Source: RYN-230 sp036509255
GTDB lineage: Bacteria > Actinomycetota > Actinomycetes > Streptosporangiales > Streptosporangiaceae
Direction of reading: 5' to 3'
Assembly (NCBI GenBank): GCA_036509255.1
Contig: DATCFY010000106.1
Coordinates: forward strand, 1-64,000
DNA: 64,000 nucleotides
Shown here piece by piece: positions 22,806 through 30,955 of this stretch (position 1 is its first letter; the number at the start of each line of letters is the position of its first letter). Under the pieces are notes generated by a model. That model was not told where the DNA came from, searched no databases, and was given only the letters and a program-made list of their open reading frames with translations. The translations under genes and the position numbers were made by a program.

Positions 22806-23438
22806 GTGTACCTCCCCGCCCACTTCACCGCCGCGCAAACCGCCGATGTCGCCGCCTTCGTCGTCGCCGCCGCCACCGCCGACCTGGTCACGTTCGACGG
22901 GACCAAGCCCGTGGCCAGCCTCATCCCGGTCATCTGGGACCGTGACACGGGCGAGCATGGCCGGCTGCTCGGCCATCTCGCCCTGGCTAATCCGCAATGG
23001 CAGTCGGTGGCGCCCGGATCCAGCGCACTGGCGATCGTGCACGGCCCGCAGGCCTACGTGTCCCCGTCCTGGTACCCGAGCAAGGCCCGGCACGGGCGGG
23101 TTGTACCCACCTGGAATTACGTCACGGTTCACTTCACCGGGCCGCTGACCGTGCACTGTGACCCGGAGTGGCTGCGCGACGTGGTGACCCGCCTCACCCA
23201 GCGCCACGAGGCCGGGCAGGCCGCGCCCTGGGCCGTGACCGACGCCCCGCCGGACTACATCAACGGCCAGCTCCGCGGGATCGTGGGGGTGGAGCTGACC
23301 ATCGCCACCGTGGAGGCGAAGCACAAGCTGAGCCAGAACCGCAGCGCCGAGGACCAGGCCGCGGTGGCCGCGGCGCTGGCGGCCGAGCCAGGCCCGGGGC
23401 CGGCCGGGATCGCGGCCCTCATGACACCGCCCGCCTGA
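22806..23438 (+). CDS. PaiB-family FMN-binding protein
   Basis: 210 residues of the FMN-binding negative transcriptional regulator (PaiB) family: YLPAHF at the N-terminus, LLGHLALANPQW, YVSPSWYPSKARHGRVVPTW (in part) and IVGVELTIATVEAKHKLSQN. Bacillus PaiB represses sporulation and protease genes, but most homologues are uncharacterised split-barrel flavin proteins. GTG 22806 gives the family start. An unrelated frame is open far upstream and is not used. Confidence 0.88.
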   Translation: MYLPAHFTAAQTADVAAFVVAAATADLVTFDGTKPVASLIPVIWDRDTGEHGRLLGHLALANPQWQSVAPGSSALAIVHGPQAYVSPSWYPSKARHGRVVPTWNYVTVHFTGPLTVHCDPEWLRDVVTRLTQRHEAGQAAPWAVTDAPPDYINGQLRGIVGVELTIATVEAKHKLSQNRSAEDQAAVAAALAAEPGPGPAGIAALMTPPA

Positions 23439-23507
23439 GAGATTCGCCGACGACTAACCCGGCAGTCGTAGCAGATGAAGTACCTGCGGAGCGGGCCGTT
23501 GGGGGTT

Positions 23508-23527
23508 CCGGGGGCTCGGGCCCCCGG
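23508..23527. terminator. 8-bp hairpin between convergent genes
   Basis: ccgggggc (23508-23515) / gcccccgg (23520-23527), loop tcgg. It lies between the PaiB-like gene (+) and an aldo/keto reductase (-), 69 nt after the first and 13 nt after the second. A compact tetraloop hairpin suited to either strand. Confidence 0.65.
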
Positions 23528-23539
23528 GCTAACGCAGCC

Positions 23540-24523
23540 TTACCAGCGGTCGTGGACCTGAGCCCGGATACGGCGGTCGTAGAGGTCCTCGATCGCCGCG
23601 AGCTCGGCGTCGCTGAACGGGGGCAGCCCGGCCGCGGCCGCGTTCTGTTCCGCCTGCTCGGGATTGCGGGCGCCCGGGATCACGGTCGAGACAGCCGGCT
23701 GCTGGATGACCCAGCGCAGGGCGGCCTGCGCCGGGGTAGCGCCCGCCGGCGCCAGGGCCGCAAATTCCCGGGCGGCGTCCACGCCGGTGTCGAAGTCCAC
23801 GCCGGAGAACGTCTCCCCGGCGTCGAAAGCCTCGCCGTGCCGGTTGAAGGTGCGGTGATCGTCGGCGGCGAAGGACGTCTCATGGGTGTACCGGCCGGAG
23901 AGCAACCCCGAGGCGAGGGGGACACGGGCGATGATGCCAACTCCGGCGGCACGCGCCGCGGGCAGCACCTCGTCCAGCGGCTTGCGCCGGAACGCGTTGA
24001 GGATGATCTGGACGGTGGCGGTGCCGGGCCTGGCGATCGCGGTGAGCGCTTCGGTGCAGGTCTCGACACTCACCCCGTAGGCGGCGATGCGCTCCTCGGC
24101 GACCAGCGTGTCGAGCGCGTCGAACACCGCGCCGGAGGAGTACACGGGGGTCGGCGGGCAGTGCAGCTGCACCAGGTCGAGCCGGTCCATCCCGAGGTTG
24201 GCCCGGGAACGATCGGTCCACGCCCGGAAGTTGTCCAGAGTGAAGAACGCCGGGTCCTGCGCCACCCGGCGGCCCATCTTGGTGGCGACCGTGAATTCCG
24301 CTCCCGGGTTGGCCGCCAGGAACTGGCCGATGATCCGTTCGCTGCGTCCGTCGCCGTACACGTCGGCGGTGTCCAGGAACGTGGTTCCGGTCGCCGCGGC
24401 CGCGTCCAGCACGGCCATCGCCTCCTTCTCGCCGACGTCGCCCCAGTCAGCCCCCAGCTGCCAGGTGCCCAGGCCGACGACCGAGACTGCCTTGCCTGTC
24501 CTGCCCAGAATCCGCTTCTCCAT
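23540..24523 (-). CDS. Aldo/keto reductase
   Basis: 327 residues. Motifs: GLGTWQLGADWG, FLDTADVYGDGRSE (Asp/Tyr), VATKMGRR (Lys), LDLVQLHCPP (His) and STVIPGARNPEQAEQN at the cofactor site. Resembles the general-stress YhdN/IolS-like reductases. It differs clearly from the aldo/keto reductase at 12256. ATG 24523. Upstream lies a truncated acyltransferase remnant on the same strand. Confidence 0.9.
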   Translation of the reverse strand: MEKRILGRTGKAVSVVGLGTWQLGADWGDVGEKEAMAVLDAAAATGTTFLDTADVYGDGRSERIIGQFLAANPGAEFTVATKMGRRVAQDPAFFTLDNFRAWTDRSRANLGMDRLDLVQLHCPPTPVYSSGAVFDALDTLVAEERIAAYGVSVETCTEALTAIARPGTATVQIILNAFRRKPLDEVLPAARAAGVGIIARVPLASGLLSGRYTHETSFAADDHRTFNRHGEAFDAGETFSGVDFDTGVDAAREFAALAPAGATPAQAALRWVIQQPAVSTVIPGARNPEQAEQNAAAAGLPPFSDAELAAIEDLYDRRIRAQVHDRW

Positions 24524-24526
24524 AGA

Positions 24527-24812
24527 GGCCGAGTGTAGTGACGCCCCGGCCCGGCGCGCCGATTAACCCGCCTGCCCAGCCGTTGCGCGGGGGCCTCGAC
24601 GAACCGCTGCGCGACCGCGCTGCAGGCCAGTACCGCGGCGACCAGGCTGGCGGCCAGCACAGCCTGGATGGCGGCCGGGAGGCTGGTCGTGCTCCACGCC
24701 GTGTCGGTGTAGATGCCCAGCAGCAGCGGGTGCAGCAGGTACACGGAGTAGCTGACCAGCCCGGGCCAGGCCAGCCCGGCTGGCACGCGGCGGTGCCGTA
24801 GCGTCAGGCCGG
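24527..24812 (-). pseudogene. Remnant of an acyltransferase-3 family membrane protein (C-terminal part)
   Basis: On the - strand the frame reads GLTLRHRRVPAGLAWPGL, then VSYSVYLLHPLLLGIY, a hydrophobic helix (AVLAASLVAAVLACSAVAQ) and RFVEAPAQRLGRRV. This matches the last two membrane segments and conserved tail of OafA/YrhL-type O-acyltransferases (normally ~370+ residues). The frame is closed by a stop about 70 codons upstream of the family core and the N-terminal catalytic part is absent. Limits are approximate. A GTG at 24786 could start a short product, but a functional enzyme is not possible. Confidence 0.7.
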
Positions 24813-24877
24813 CAGCCTGGATAAGCCTGGGCTGGACCTCCGGCTCCCCTCCGCGGTGCCTGAAGGCGGCTCACTCT

Positions 24878-24917
24878 GTTGCCTCGCTCGCAAGGCGGTT
24901 GCCTCGCTTGTTAGGCG
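24878..24917. repeat. 20-bp direct repeat, 2 adjacent copies at the marR-like 3' end
   Basis: gttgcctcgctcgcaaggcg (24878-24897) and gttgcctcgcttgttaggcg (24898-24917) are adjacent and identical at 17 of 20 positions. Each copy has a gcct...aggc inverted ending. The second copy includes the stop codon of the MarR-like gene. Confidence 0.8.
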
Positions 24918-25405
24918 GCGGGGCAGCCTTCTGCGTCGGTGGGGGAGGCGGCCGCCTTGGCCTGGATGGCGGCGCTGATCCCGTCCAGCTGCCGGAGCTG
25001 CTCCGGGGTCAGCGCGTCGAACAGGACCTGGCGGACCTGCTCGACATGGCCCGGCGCGGCCGCGCTGAGCGCGTCGAAGCCCTGGTCGGTGAGCGTGGCG
25101 ATCTGCCCGCGCCGGTCGGTCGGGCAGTCCATCCGGCGGACCCAGCCACGTTCCTCCAGGCGGGCCACCGCGTGCGACACCCGGCTCTTACTGGAGGAGG
25201 AAGCCTCGGCCAGCTGGGTCATCCGCAGCGAGTGATCTGGCGCCTCGGACAGCCGCACCAGGATCTCGTAGTAGGCGAGCGGCATCCCGGAATCCCGTTG
25301 CAGCTGGGCGTCGACCGCGGCGAGCAGCCACTGCCACGCCTCGATCGCCTCACGCCACGTACTCTGCTCGTCGGGGCTCAGCCAGCGCGGTCCAGGATCC
25401 TTCAT
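24911..25405 (-). CDS. MarR-family transcriptional regulator
   Basis: 164 residues with a winged helix-turn-helix: LAYYEILVRLSEAPDHSLRM, then AEASSSSKSRVSHAVARLEE (recognition helix) and GWVRRMDCPTDRRGQIATLT (wing). Tandem Ser residues in the recognition helix are common in actinobacterial MarR proteins. ATG 25405. It is divergent from a YceI gene, with a palindrome over the likely YceI promoter, so it probably regulates both. Confidence 0.92.
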   Translation of the reverse strand: MKDPGPRWLSPDEQSTWREAIEAWQWLLAAVDAQLQRDSGMPLAYYEILVRLSEAPDHSLRMTQLAEASSSSKSRVSHAVARLEERGWVRRMDCPTDRRGQIATLTDQGFDALSAAAPGHVEQVRQVLFDALTPEQLRQLDGISAAIQAKAAASPTDAEGCPAA

Positions 25406-25435
25406 GGATACAGCATACCTGGAATAGTTGAACGC

Positions 25436-25473
25436 TTGACAACACTAGGCTGGGCGTGATACTCGTTGAGTAT
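25436..25473 (+). promoter_or_regulatory. YceI-gene promoter with overlapping palindromic operator
   Basis: ttgaca (25436-25441) and gatact (25458-25463), 16 nt apart, form a good vegetative promoter. atactcgttgagtat (25459-25473) is an inverted repeat with perfect 6-bp arms that covers the -10 element. A MarR dimer bound there would block transcription of the YceI gene and could autoregulate the marR-like gene. Binding is inference. Confidence 0.65.
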
Positions 25474-25516
25474 TCAAATATGAACCGCGTCAATATGAAC
25501 GACAGGAGTATTCCGC

Positions 25517-26080
25517 ATGACGGCTAGCACCGATGCAGGCGCCATCCCGGGTTACGTCGCAGGCACGTGGGAGATCGACCCGGTGCACTCCGAGGTCGGC
25601 TTCACCGCCCGGCACATGATGGTCAGCAAGGTCCGCGGCAGGTTCACGACCTTCTCCGGCGAGCTCGTCACGGGCGAGAAACTGCTGGATTCGTCGGTCA
25701 CCGCCACCATCGACCTGACCTCGATCAACACCGGCAACGAGCAGCGTGACCAGCACATCCGGTCCGCCGACTTCTTCGAGGTCGACAAGTACACCACGAT
25801 GACCTACCGCTCCACCGGCCTGCGGGCCGAGGGTGACCACTACATCCTGGACGGGGAGCTGACCCTCAAGGACGTCACCAAGGAGGTCCCGCTCACCGTC
25901 GAGCTCAACGGCTTCGGCCCGGACCCCTTCGGCGGCACCCGCGCCGGGTTCACCGCCACCACGGAGATCAACCGCCGCGACTTTGGCGTAAACTTCAGCG
26001 CCCCGATGGAGACCGGCGGCGTGGTCGTGAGTGACAAGATCGGCATCCAGCTGGAGATCGAGGCCGTCCTCAAGGCCTGA
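25517..26080 (+). CDS. YceI-family lipid-binding protein
   Basis: 187 residues of the YceI lipocalin-like family: GTWEIDPVHSEVGFTARHMM, KVRGRFTTFSGEL, ATIDLTSINTGNEQRDQHI (in part), DFFEVDKYTTMTY and FSAPMETGGVVVSDKIGI. These proteins bind polyisoprenoid or amphiphilic molecules. No signal peptide is visible, so it is probably cytosolic. ATG 25517 follows GACAGGAG at ~7 nt. Control by the divergent MarR protein is likely. Confidence 0.92.
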   Translation: MTASTDAGAIPGYVAGTWEIDPVHSEVGFTARHMMVSKVRGRFTTFSGELVTGEKLLDSSVTATIDLTSINTGNEQRDQHIRSADFFEVDKYTTMTYRSTGLRAEGDHYILDGELTLKDVTKEVPLTVELNGFGPDPFGGTRAGFTATTEINRRDFGVNFSAPMETGGVVVSDKIGIQLEIEAVLKA

Positions 26081-26140
26081 GACCAGCGGCGCACGGCAGC
26101 GCTGGGCCAGCTCCGGCCAGGCGTTCCGCAATGAGCCACC

Positions 26141-26179
26141 CGCGCGGGCGGGGACGCGAATCGCGTCCCCGCCCGCGCG
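26141..26179. terminator. 19-bp near-perfect palindrome, very strong hairpin
   Basis: cgcgcgggcggggacgcga (26141-26159) pairs perfectly with tcgcgtccccgcccgcgcg (26161-26179) around a single central base. A real transcript would open a few bases for a loop, leaving about 17 bp of mostly G-C stem. It lies 60 nt after the YceI stop. Confidence 0.8.
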
Positions 26180-26290
26180 CGTCTGGGCGGGTCCCCCTGC
26201 ACTTTCCGCGCCGGGCGCGCTATAAGGGGGTAAGGGCGATGACCGGATGACCGGGCGCCGAGTAAGGATGGCCAGAGTGAGGGGTACGCG

Positions 26291-27265
26291 GTGAAAGCCG
26301 TTATCTATGACCGCACCGGCCCGGCGGCCGAGGTGCTGCGGGTGGTGGATATCGAGCGGCCGCAGCCAGGTCCGGGTGAGGTCCGGGTGCGGGTGCACGT
26401 ATCGGGAGTCAATCCGACCGACGTCAAGAGCCGCGGCGGCGCGACCCCGCGGGCCATCGACGGGTTCCAGATCCCCCACCAGGACGGTGCTGGCGTAATC
26501 GACGCGGTCGGCCCGGGCGGGCCCGGGGACCGGATCGGCCAGCGGGTGTGGGTGTACCTCGCCGCCGCCGGGCGCCGCTGGGGGACCGCCGCCGAATGGG
26601 CCGTGGTCCCGGAGAACCACGCGGTGCCGCTGCCAGACGGCGTCTCCCTGGAGCTCGGTGCCAGCCTGGGCGTGCCGGGCCTGACCGCGCACCACCTGGT
26701 GTTCGCGGACGGTCCGGTCAAGGACGCCACGGTCCTGGTGGCGGGCGGGTCCGGGGCGGTCGGCCATTTCGCCATCGAGTTCGCGGCGTGGGGCGGGGCG
26801 GGCCAGGTGGCCTCGACCGTCAGCACCCCGGCCAAGGCCGAGCTGGCCCGGGAGGCCGGCGCCGCCCACGTGGTGTACTACACCGACGCCGACGCGGCCA
26901 GCCAGATCACCGCCGCGGTGGGGCCGGTAGACCGCATCGTCGAGGTGGCGCTGGGTGCGAACTTGCAGCTTGACCTGGCCGTCTCCCGGCCGGGCACGGT
27001 GCTGGCCTGCTATGCGGCTGAACCCCACGACCCGGTGCTGCCCGTCCGGGCCTGCATGAACGCCGGCATCGTGCTCCGGTTCATGCTCCTGTACACCCTG
27101 CCCCAGGTGGCCCTGGATCAGGGGATCGCCGACATCGGGACCGCCCTGAGGGCGGGTGCGCTGACCGAGCTGCCGGAGCACCGCTTCGGTCTGGAAGAGA
27201 TCGTCGCGGCACACGAGGCCGTGGAGCACGGGACGACCGGCAAGGTCCTGGTCATCCCCGGCTGA
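26291..27265 (+). CDS. Quinone oxidoreductase-like MDR-family dehydrogenase
   Basis: 324-residue zinc-free medium-chain dehydrogenase/reductase (QorA type). It has a GroES-like N-terminus (PGPGEVRVRVHVSGVNPTDV, then PHQDGAGVIDAVGPG) and a Rossmann NADPH domain with VLVAGGSGAVGHFAIEFAAW. No zinc-binding Cys set is present. GTG 26291 starts the gene after a weak purine-rich site. Likely reduces quinones or enones; the substrate is unknown. Confidence 0.9.
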   Translation: MKAVIYDRTGPAAEVLRVVDIERPQPGPGEVRVRVHVSGVNPTDVKSRGGATPRAIDGFQIPHQDGAGVIDAVGPGGPGDRIGQRVWVYLAAAGRRWGTAAEWAVVPENHAVPLPDGVSLELGASLGVPGLTAHHLVFADGPVKDATVLVAGGSGAVGHFAIEFAAWGGAGQVASTVSTPAKAELAREAGAAHVVYYTDADAASQITAAVGPVDRIVEVALGANLQLDLAVSRPGTVLACYAAEPHDPVLPVRACMNAGIVLRFMLLYTLPQVALDQGIADIGTALRAGALTELPEHRFGLEEIVAAHEAVEHGTTGKVLVIPG

Positions 27266-27301
27266 CCGCGCCCCGGGCCGGAAGACCCAGAGCCGAGGAC
27301 A

Positions 27302-27339
27302 GCCCGGCGCGGCGCACCTGCTGGTGCACCGGGCCGGGC
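27302..27339. terminator. 17-bp hairpin between convergent genes
   Basis: Arms 27302-27318 and 27323-27339 pair at 15 of 17 positions with a 4-nt loop tgct. It lies between the quinone reductase (+) and the S53 protease (-) and can serve both. Confidence 0.7.
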
Positions 27340-27367
27340 CGCCTGCGTGACGGCTGGTTTCCCGGGC

Positions 27368-29347
27368 CTACCCGATCGACCGCAGGCCGGAGATGAAGGC
27401 CTGTCCCGCCGGGGTGCCGACGCCACCCATGTTGTCGTAGCCCGGCAGTGTTACCTGCCCGGTGTAACCGAACATGTTGCTGTTCTGGTCATCGAATGTG
27501 CTCAGGGCCCATGCCCCGCAGTCGTGCGGGTCGCAGGCCACACCACGGTAGGCGACCGGGCTACTGCTGGTCAGGGGCAGCGTGTCGGTCAGCGCACTGC
27601 TGCCGGCCAGCTGGTAGAGCGCCGGGTTGGCAAACCCGAACGCGGGCTGGCCCTGCTGGGCCGCGGCGACCATCCCGGCGACCAGCGGGGAGGACTCGCT
27701 GGTGCCGCCGACCGGGAACTGGCCGTAGGTCGGTGGCCTGCCGCTCTTGTTGTGGAAGGTGAGCAAGCCCACCGCGAACCCGGTGAAGGGATCGGCGTCG
27801 GCGCTGATGTCGGGCACCGAGCGGACCGTGCCGCCCCGGTTGCCCGGCGGCGTCGCCAGGGCCGTCGGCACCACGCTGTCCTGGTACGACGGCTCGGCCC
27901 AGATCAGGCTGGGCCCGCCGCCCGAGGCGCCGTTCTCACCCAGGAAGATCCACGACTTGCCGATCAGCAGGGATATGCCGTCGGACCAGCCGGTCTCGAA
28001 CAGCCGGGTGCCACCCTTGCCGATGCCGAGGGTGGTGCCGCCGACTGCGATGGCGTACGGATCACTCGCGGGCTCGTACACGCCGGAGCCGTCCCCAGAC
28101 GAGAAGTACATCCCGACACCCTCGGCCGCGGCCTGGACCAGGATGGCGTGCTCGATGTCAGTGATGTAGGGCGCCTGCTCCTCGTCCCCGCTGCCCCAGG
28201 AGTTGGACGCGATCGTGGCCAGCGGGTGGCCGCCGGTCCCCAGCACGGCCAGGTCGGCGTTGAAGAGGCCCTGCAGTCCGAAGTCGCCCCCATTGCAGCT
28301 GTCCCCGCCGACCACCAGCTGGTTAGCGCCGGGGGCCATCGCGTAGGACGCCTCCACGTCGAGCTGCTCCTCGACGTAGAACGGGTCCCCGCAGGCGCTG
28401 CCCCGGCCCAGGGACAACTCCGCGTACCGGCTGGCGGCCGGGGCGGGCACCCCGTTCTTCTTCGCGTAGTCCTTCAGCGTGAGGAACATGTCCTGGGTCA
28501 GGCCCAGCTCCACCAGGGCGACCGTCTGGCCGCTGCCGTCCGCCGCCGTACTGGCCCCGTACGCCTTCCGCAGCTGGGTCGCGCTGTAGCCGCAGTTGTC
28601 CGTCGGGAAGGACGTGGTGCCGAACTGCTTCGGCAGGCCGGTCGCGACGTGTTCCCCGTAGTAGTACGAGCAGGGCACCGACTTGGGTGCGGCCCCCGCC
28701 GAGGGCCGGGGCGCGGTCTTGCCGATGGCGGTGGCGCTCGGCCGCTGCAGAGGGAGCAGGGGGGCGGCGTTGTCCAGGCCGGTCACGCCGAGCACACTGC
28801 GGGACAGGGAGGCGGGGACGGAGATGGCGGTGCTGTTGGCGCGGAGCCGGTAGGGGCCCGCGTTGACCGCTGACGTCGCCTGGTACTGCCGGAGAGTGGT
28901 GCGGAACGCCGTGTCGATGACCGAGGCGGTCCCGGTGGCCCGGATGTAGGAGCGCAGCGGGTTGGCCCGGACGCCGGTGAACCCGGCGGAGCGCATCCAG
29001 GACTCGACCTTGGCCGCCTCGGCCGCCGGCGCGCCGAACCGCGTCGCGTACGCGGCCGGGCTCAGGTAGTGGCGGAACGTCACGCTGCCGGGCGTGCTCA
29101 CCGCGCTGGCGAAGCTTTCCGCGGCGGCGGTCTGCGGCTTGAGCCACACCTGGACCGAGAGCTTCTGGCCCTTGGCCAGGGTGCCGGTCGCCCGGGTGTG
29201 ACTGGTGAACGGGACGGTGCTGCCCGCGATCCGGGCCACCGCCGGGGTGGTCGAGGCGCTCGCTAATCCGCTCGCGCCCACGATCGTCGTGCCGATGACC
29301 GCCACCGTTGCGCCCGTGGCAGCGATGAGCGACCTGGTTCTGGACAT
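27368..29347 (-). CDS. Secreted S53-family peptidase (sedolisin/kumamolisin-like)
   Basis: 659 residues. An N-terminal signal peptide (TRSLIAATGATVAVIGTTIV) is followed by a pro-kumamolisin activation domain (~40-200, with FRHYLSPAAYATRFG) and the catalytic domain. Catalytic residues: Glu326 and Asp330 in VEEQLDVEAS, and Ser550 in GGTSESSP. ASNSWGS and YFSSGDGSG are typical. Sedolisins are acid-active endopeptidases cut from a proenzyme outside the cell. The C-terminal calcium-site motif is not obvious. ATG 29347 with AGGGGA upstream. Confidence 0.93.
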   Translation of the reverse strand: MSRTRSLIAATGATVAVIGTTIVGASGLASASTTPAVARIAGSTVPFTSHTRATGTLAKGQKLSVQVWLKPQTAAAESFASAVSTPGSVTFRHYLSPAAYATRFGAPAAEAAKVESWMRSAGFTGVRANPLRSYIRATGTASVIDTAFRTTLRQYQATSAVNAGPYRLRANSTAISVPASLSRSVLGVTGLDNAAPLLPLQRPSATAIGKTAPRPSAGAAPKSVPCSYYYGEHVATGLPKQFGTTSFPTDNCGYSATQLRKAYGASTAADGSGQTVALVELGLTQDMFLTLKDYAKKNGVPAPAASRYAELSLGRGSACGDPFYVEEQLDVEASYAMAPGANQLVVGGDSCNGGDFGLQGLFNADLAVLGTGGHPLATIASNSWGSGDEEQAPYITDIEHAILVQAAAEGVGMYFSSGDGSGVYEPASDPYAIAVGGTTLGIGKGGTRLFETGWSDGISLLIGKSWIFLGENGASGGGPSLIWAEPSYQDSVVPTALATPPGNRGGTVRSVPDISADADPFTGFAVGLLTFHNKSGRPPTYGQFPVGGTSESSPLVAGMVAAAQQGQPAFGFANPALYQLAGSSALTDTLPLTSSSPVAYRGVACDPHDCGAWALSTFDDQNSNMFGYTGQVTLPGYDNMGGVGTPAGQAFISGLRSIG

Positions 29348-29576
29348 AGTTCCCCTGTCTGTGCTGTGGTTGATGCCCCGTCTGGGCGGCCTGGTGCCAG
29401 GCCTGGCCCGCCCCTGTTTATACCCACCGGAAACCCCAGGAGGGGTACACATGCCAAACTGTGACCATTTTCCGGAAATGGCGGGCAGCGGGGAGCGATC
29501 CCGGCCCGGGGGGCCGGCCGGGCGGTGGCCGGCGGTGACGTGGCCGGCGATGATGACGCGAGAGGGGCAGCCCACC

Positions 29577-29956
29577 GTGACCAGGGATGAGCTGCTGGCG
29601 TACTGCCTGGGCAAGCCCGGGGCCTGGGAAGACGAGCCGTGGGAAGGTGACCTTGTGGCGAAGGTCGGCAGCAAGATCTTCGTTTTCCTGGGCGCCGGAT
29701 ACCCGGGCAGCCGGTCACGGTGGGACTCAAGTACGGTGCGACCCGCGAGGCGGCCGAGGAATGGCGGCTGCGCTATCCGGACGACGTGTCGGTCATGCCC
29801 TATATCGGCCGTTTCGGCGAGAATACCCTGCGGGCCGGAGGTGCGATTCCGGACGGCGAGCTTCTCGAGGCGGTGGACGCGTCCTACCGTGCGGCGGTCA
29901 GCAAGCTGCCCAGGCGGGACCGCCCCCCTTCAGCGGAGCTTGATGGCCTCCGCTAG
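29577..29956 (+). pseudogene. MmcQ/YjbR-family gene with a frameshift
   Basis: The first part (from GTG 29577) reads TRDELLAYCLGKPGAWEDEP and KVGSKIFVFLGAGYP, the start of a YjbR/MmcQ protein (a CyaY-like fold, DNA-binding in some members). The frame then loses similarity, and the rest, VTVGLKYGATREAAEEW and ENTLRAGGAIPDGELLEAVD, continues in the +2 frame to TAG 29954. One inserted base between about 29693 and 29710 would restore a normal ~127-residue protein. It is either a disrupted gene or an assembly error. The end overlaps the convergent LLM gene by 27 bp. Confidence 0.78.
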
Positions 29957-30778
29957 CTCCCGGTAACCCTCGGCCGGGTCGGCGCCGGGCACGGTGAGCA
30001 GCTGGATGCTCACGTGGTCGGCCCCGGCGTGCAGGTGCTCGGTGAGGCGAACCACCACCTGGGCCGCGCTGCCGTGGACGGCCAGCGCGTCGATCAGGGC
30101 GTCGCTGCCGCCGTCGCTCAGGTCGGCGTCCGTCCAGCCCAGGCGGCGCAGGTTGGCCGTGTAGTTGGCCAGGCCCAGATACGGCTTTTCCACCCGGGAC
30201 CGGCCGATCGCCCGGGCCTGCCCGGCGTCCGTGCTGATGACCACCTTCTGCTCCGGGGCCAGCAGCGGTCCCGGGCCGAGGATCTCCCGGGCCTGCGCGG
30301 TGTACTCGGGCGTGACCAGGTAGGGGTGGGCGCCCGCGGTGCGCTCGGCGGCCAGGCGCAGGACTTTCGGGCCGAGCGCGGCCAGGACCAGGCGGCCGGC
30401 CGGGACGCCGTCGTCCAGCAGGGTGTCCACGTAGCGGACCAGCGTGTCGTAGGGCTTCGCGTACTGCTGGGTCATCTCGGGGTGGCCCGCACCCACGCCC
30501 AGCAGGAAGCGCCCCGGAAACCGCTGCTCGACCCGCTGGAACGAGGCAGCGACGTCGTGCGCCTCGTACTGCCACATGTTGACGATGCCGGTCGCCACCA
30601 TGAGCGTGGTCGTGGCGGCCAGGAACTCCTCGCCGGCGGCCAGATCTCCGTTAGCCGAGCCCAGCCACAGGGTGCCGAACCCGAGTTCCTCGATGCTCAC
30701 GGCCAGTTCCGGCGTGACCTGGCGCTCGCCCCGCCAGATGCCGAACCGTCCGAGCTGGTCGCGCACCTGCTCCGTCAT
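29930..30778 (-). CDS. LLM-class F420-dependent oxidoreductase
   Basis: 282-residue luciferase-like monooxygenase-fold protein of the actinobacterial F420-dependent group: ELGFGTLWLGSANGD, TTLMVATGIVNMWQYEAHDV, FLLGVGAGHPEMTQQYAKPY and LAALGPKVLRLAAERTAGAH. It likely uses reduced F420 on an unknown substrate. ATG 30778 with GGGAG upstream. Convergent overlap with the frameshifted YjbR-like gene. Confidence 0.88.
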   Translation of the reverse strand: MTEQVRDQLGRFGIWRGERQVTPELAVSIEELGFGTLWLGSANGDLAAGEEFLAATTTLMVATGIVNMWQYEAHDVAASFQRVEQRFPGRFLLGVGAGHPEMTQQYAKPYDTLVRYVDTLLDDGVPAGRLVLAALGPKVLRLAAERTAGAHPYLVTPEYTAQAREILGPGPLLAPEQKVVISTDAGQARAIGRSRVEKPYLGLANYTANLRRLGWTDADLSDGGSDALIDALAVHGSAAQVVVRLTEHLHAGADHVSIQLLTVPGADPAEGYRELAEAIKLR

Positions 30779-30955
30779 TCGGTCTGCTCCCTTGCCTCGG
30801 GCCGCGGCCGCCGTCAGCCGGCCGCCGTTCACCACCCCGGGCAACCGCCTCCGGCTGGCCGCTGTTCCCCGCTGGTCCTAGTTGTGAACCGGCCCCAATG
30901 GGTACCATGTGCGTAGAGTAGTCAAATGATTACGTAAAGAGAGGGGCGCTCGGTT

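Noticed and set aside
27347..28873. A 508-codon open frame on the + strand
   Set aside because: Antisense to the S53 protease, which has its catalytic triad and signal peptide.
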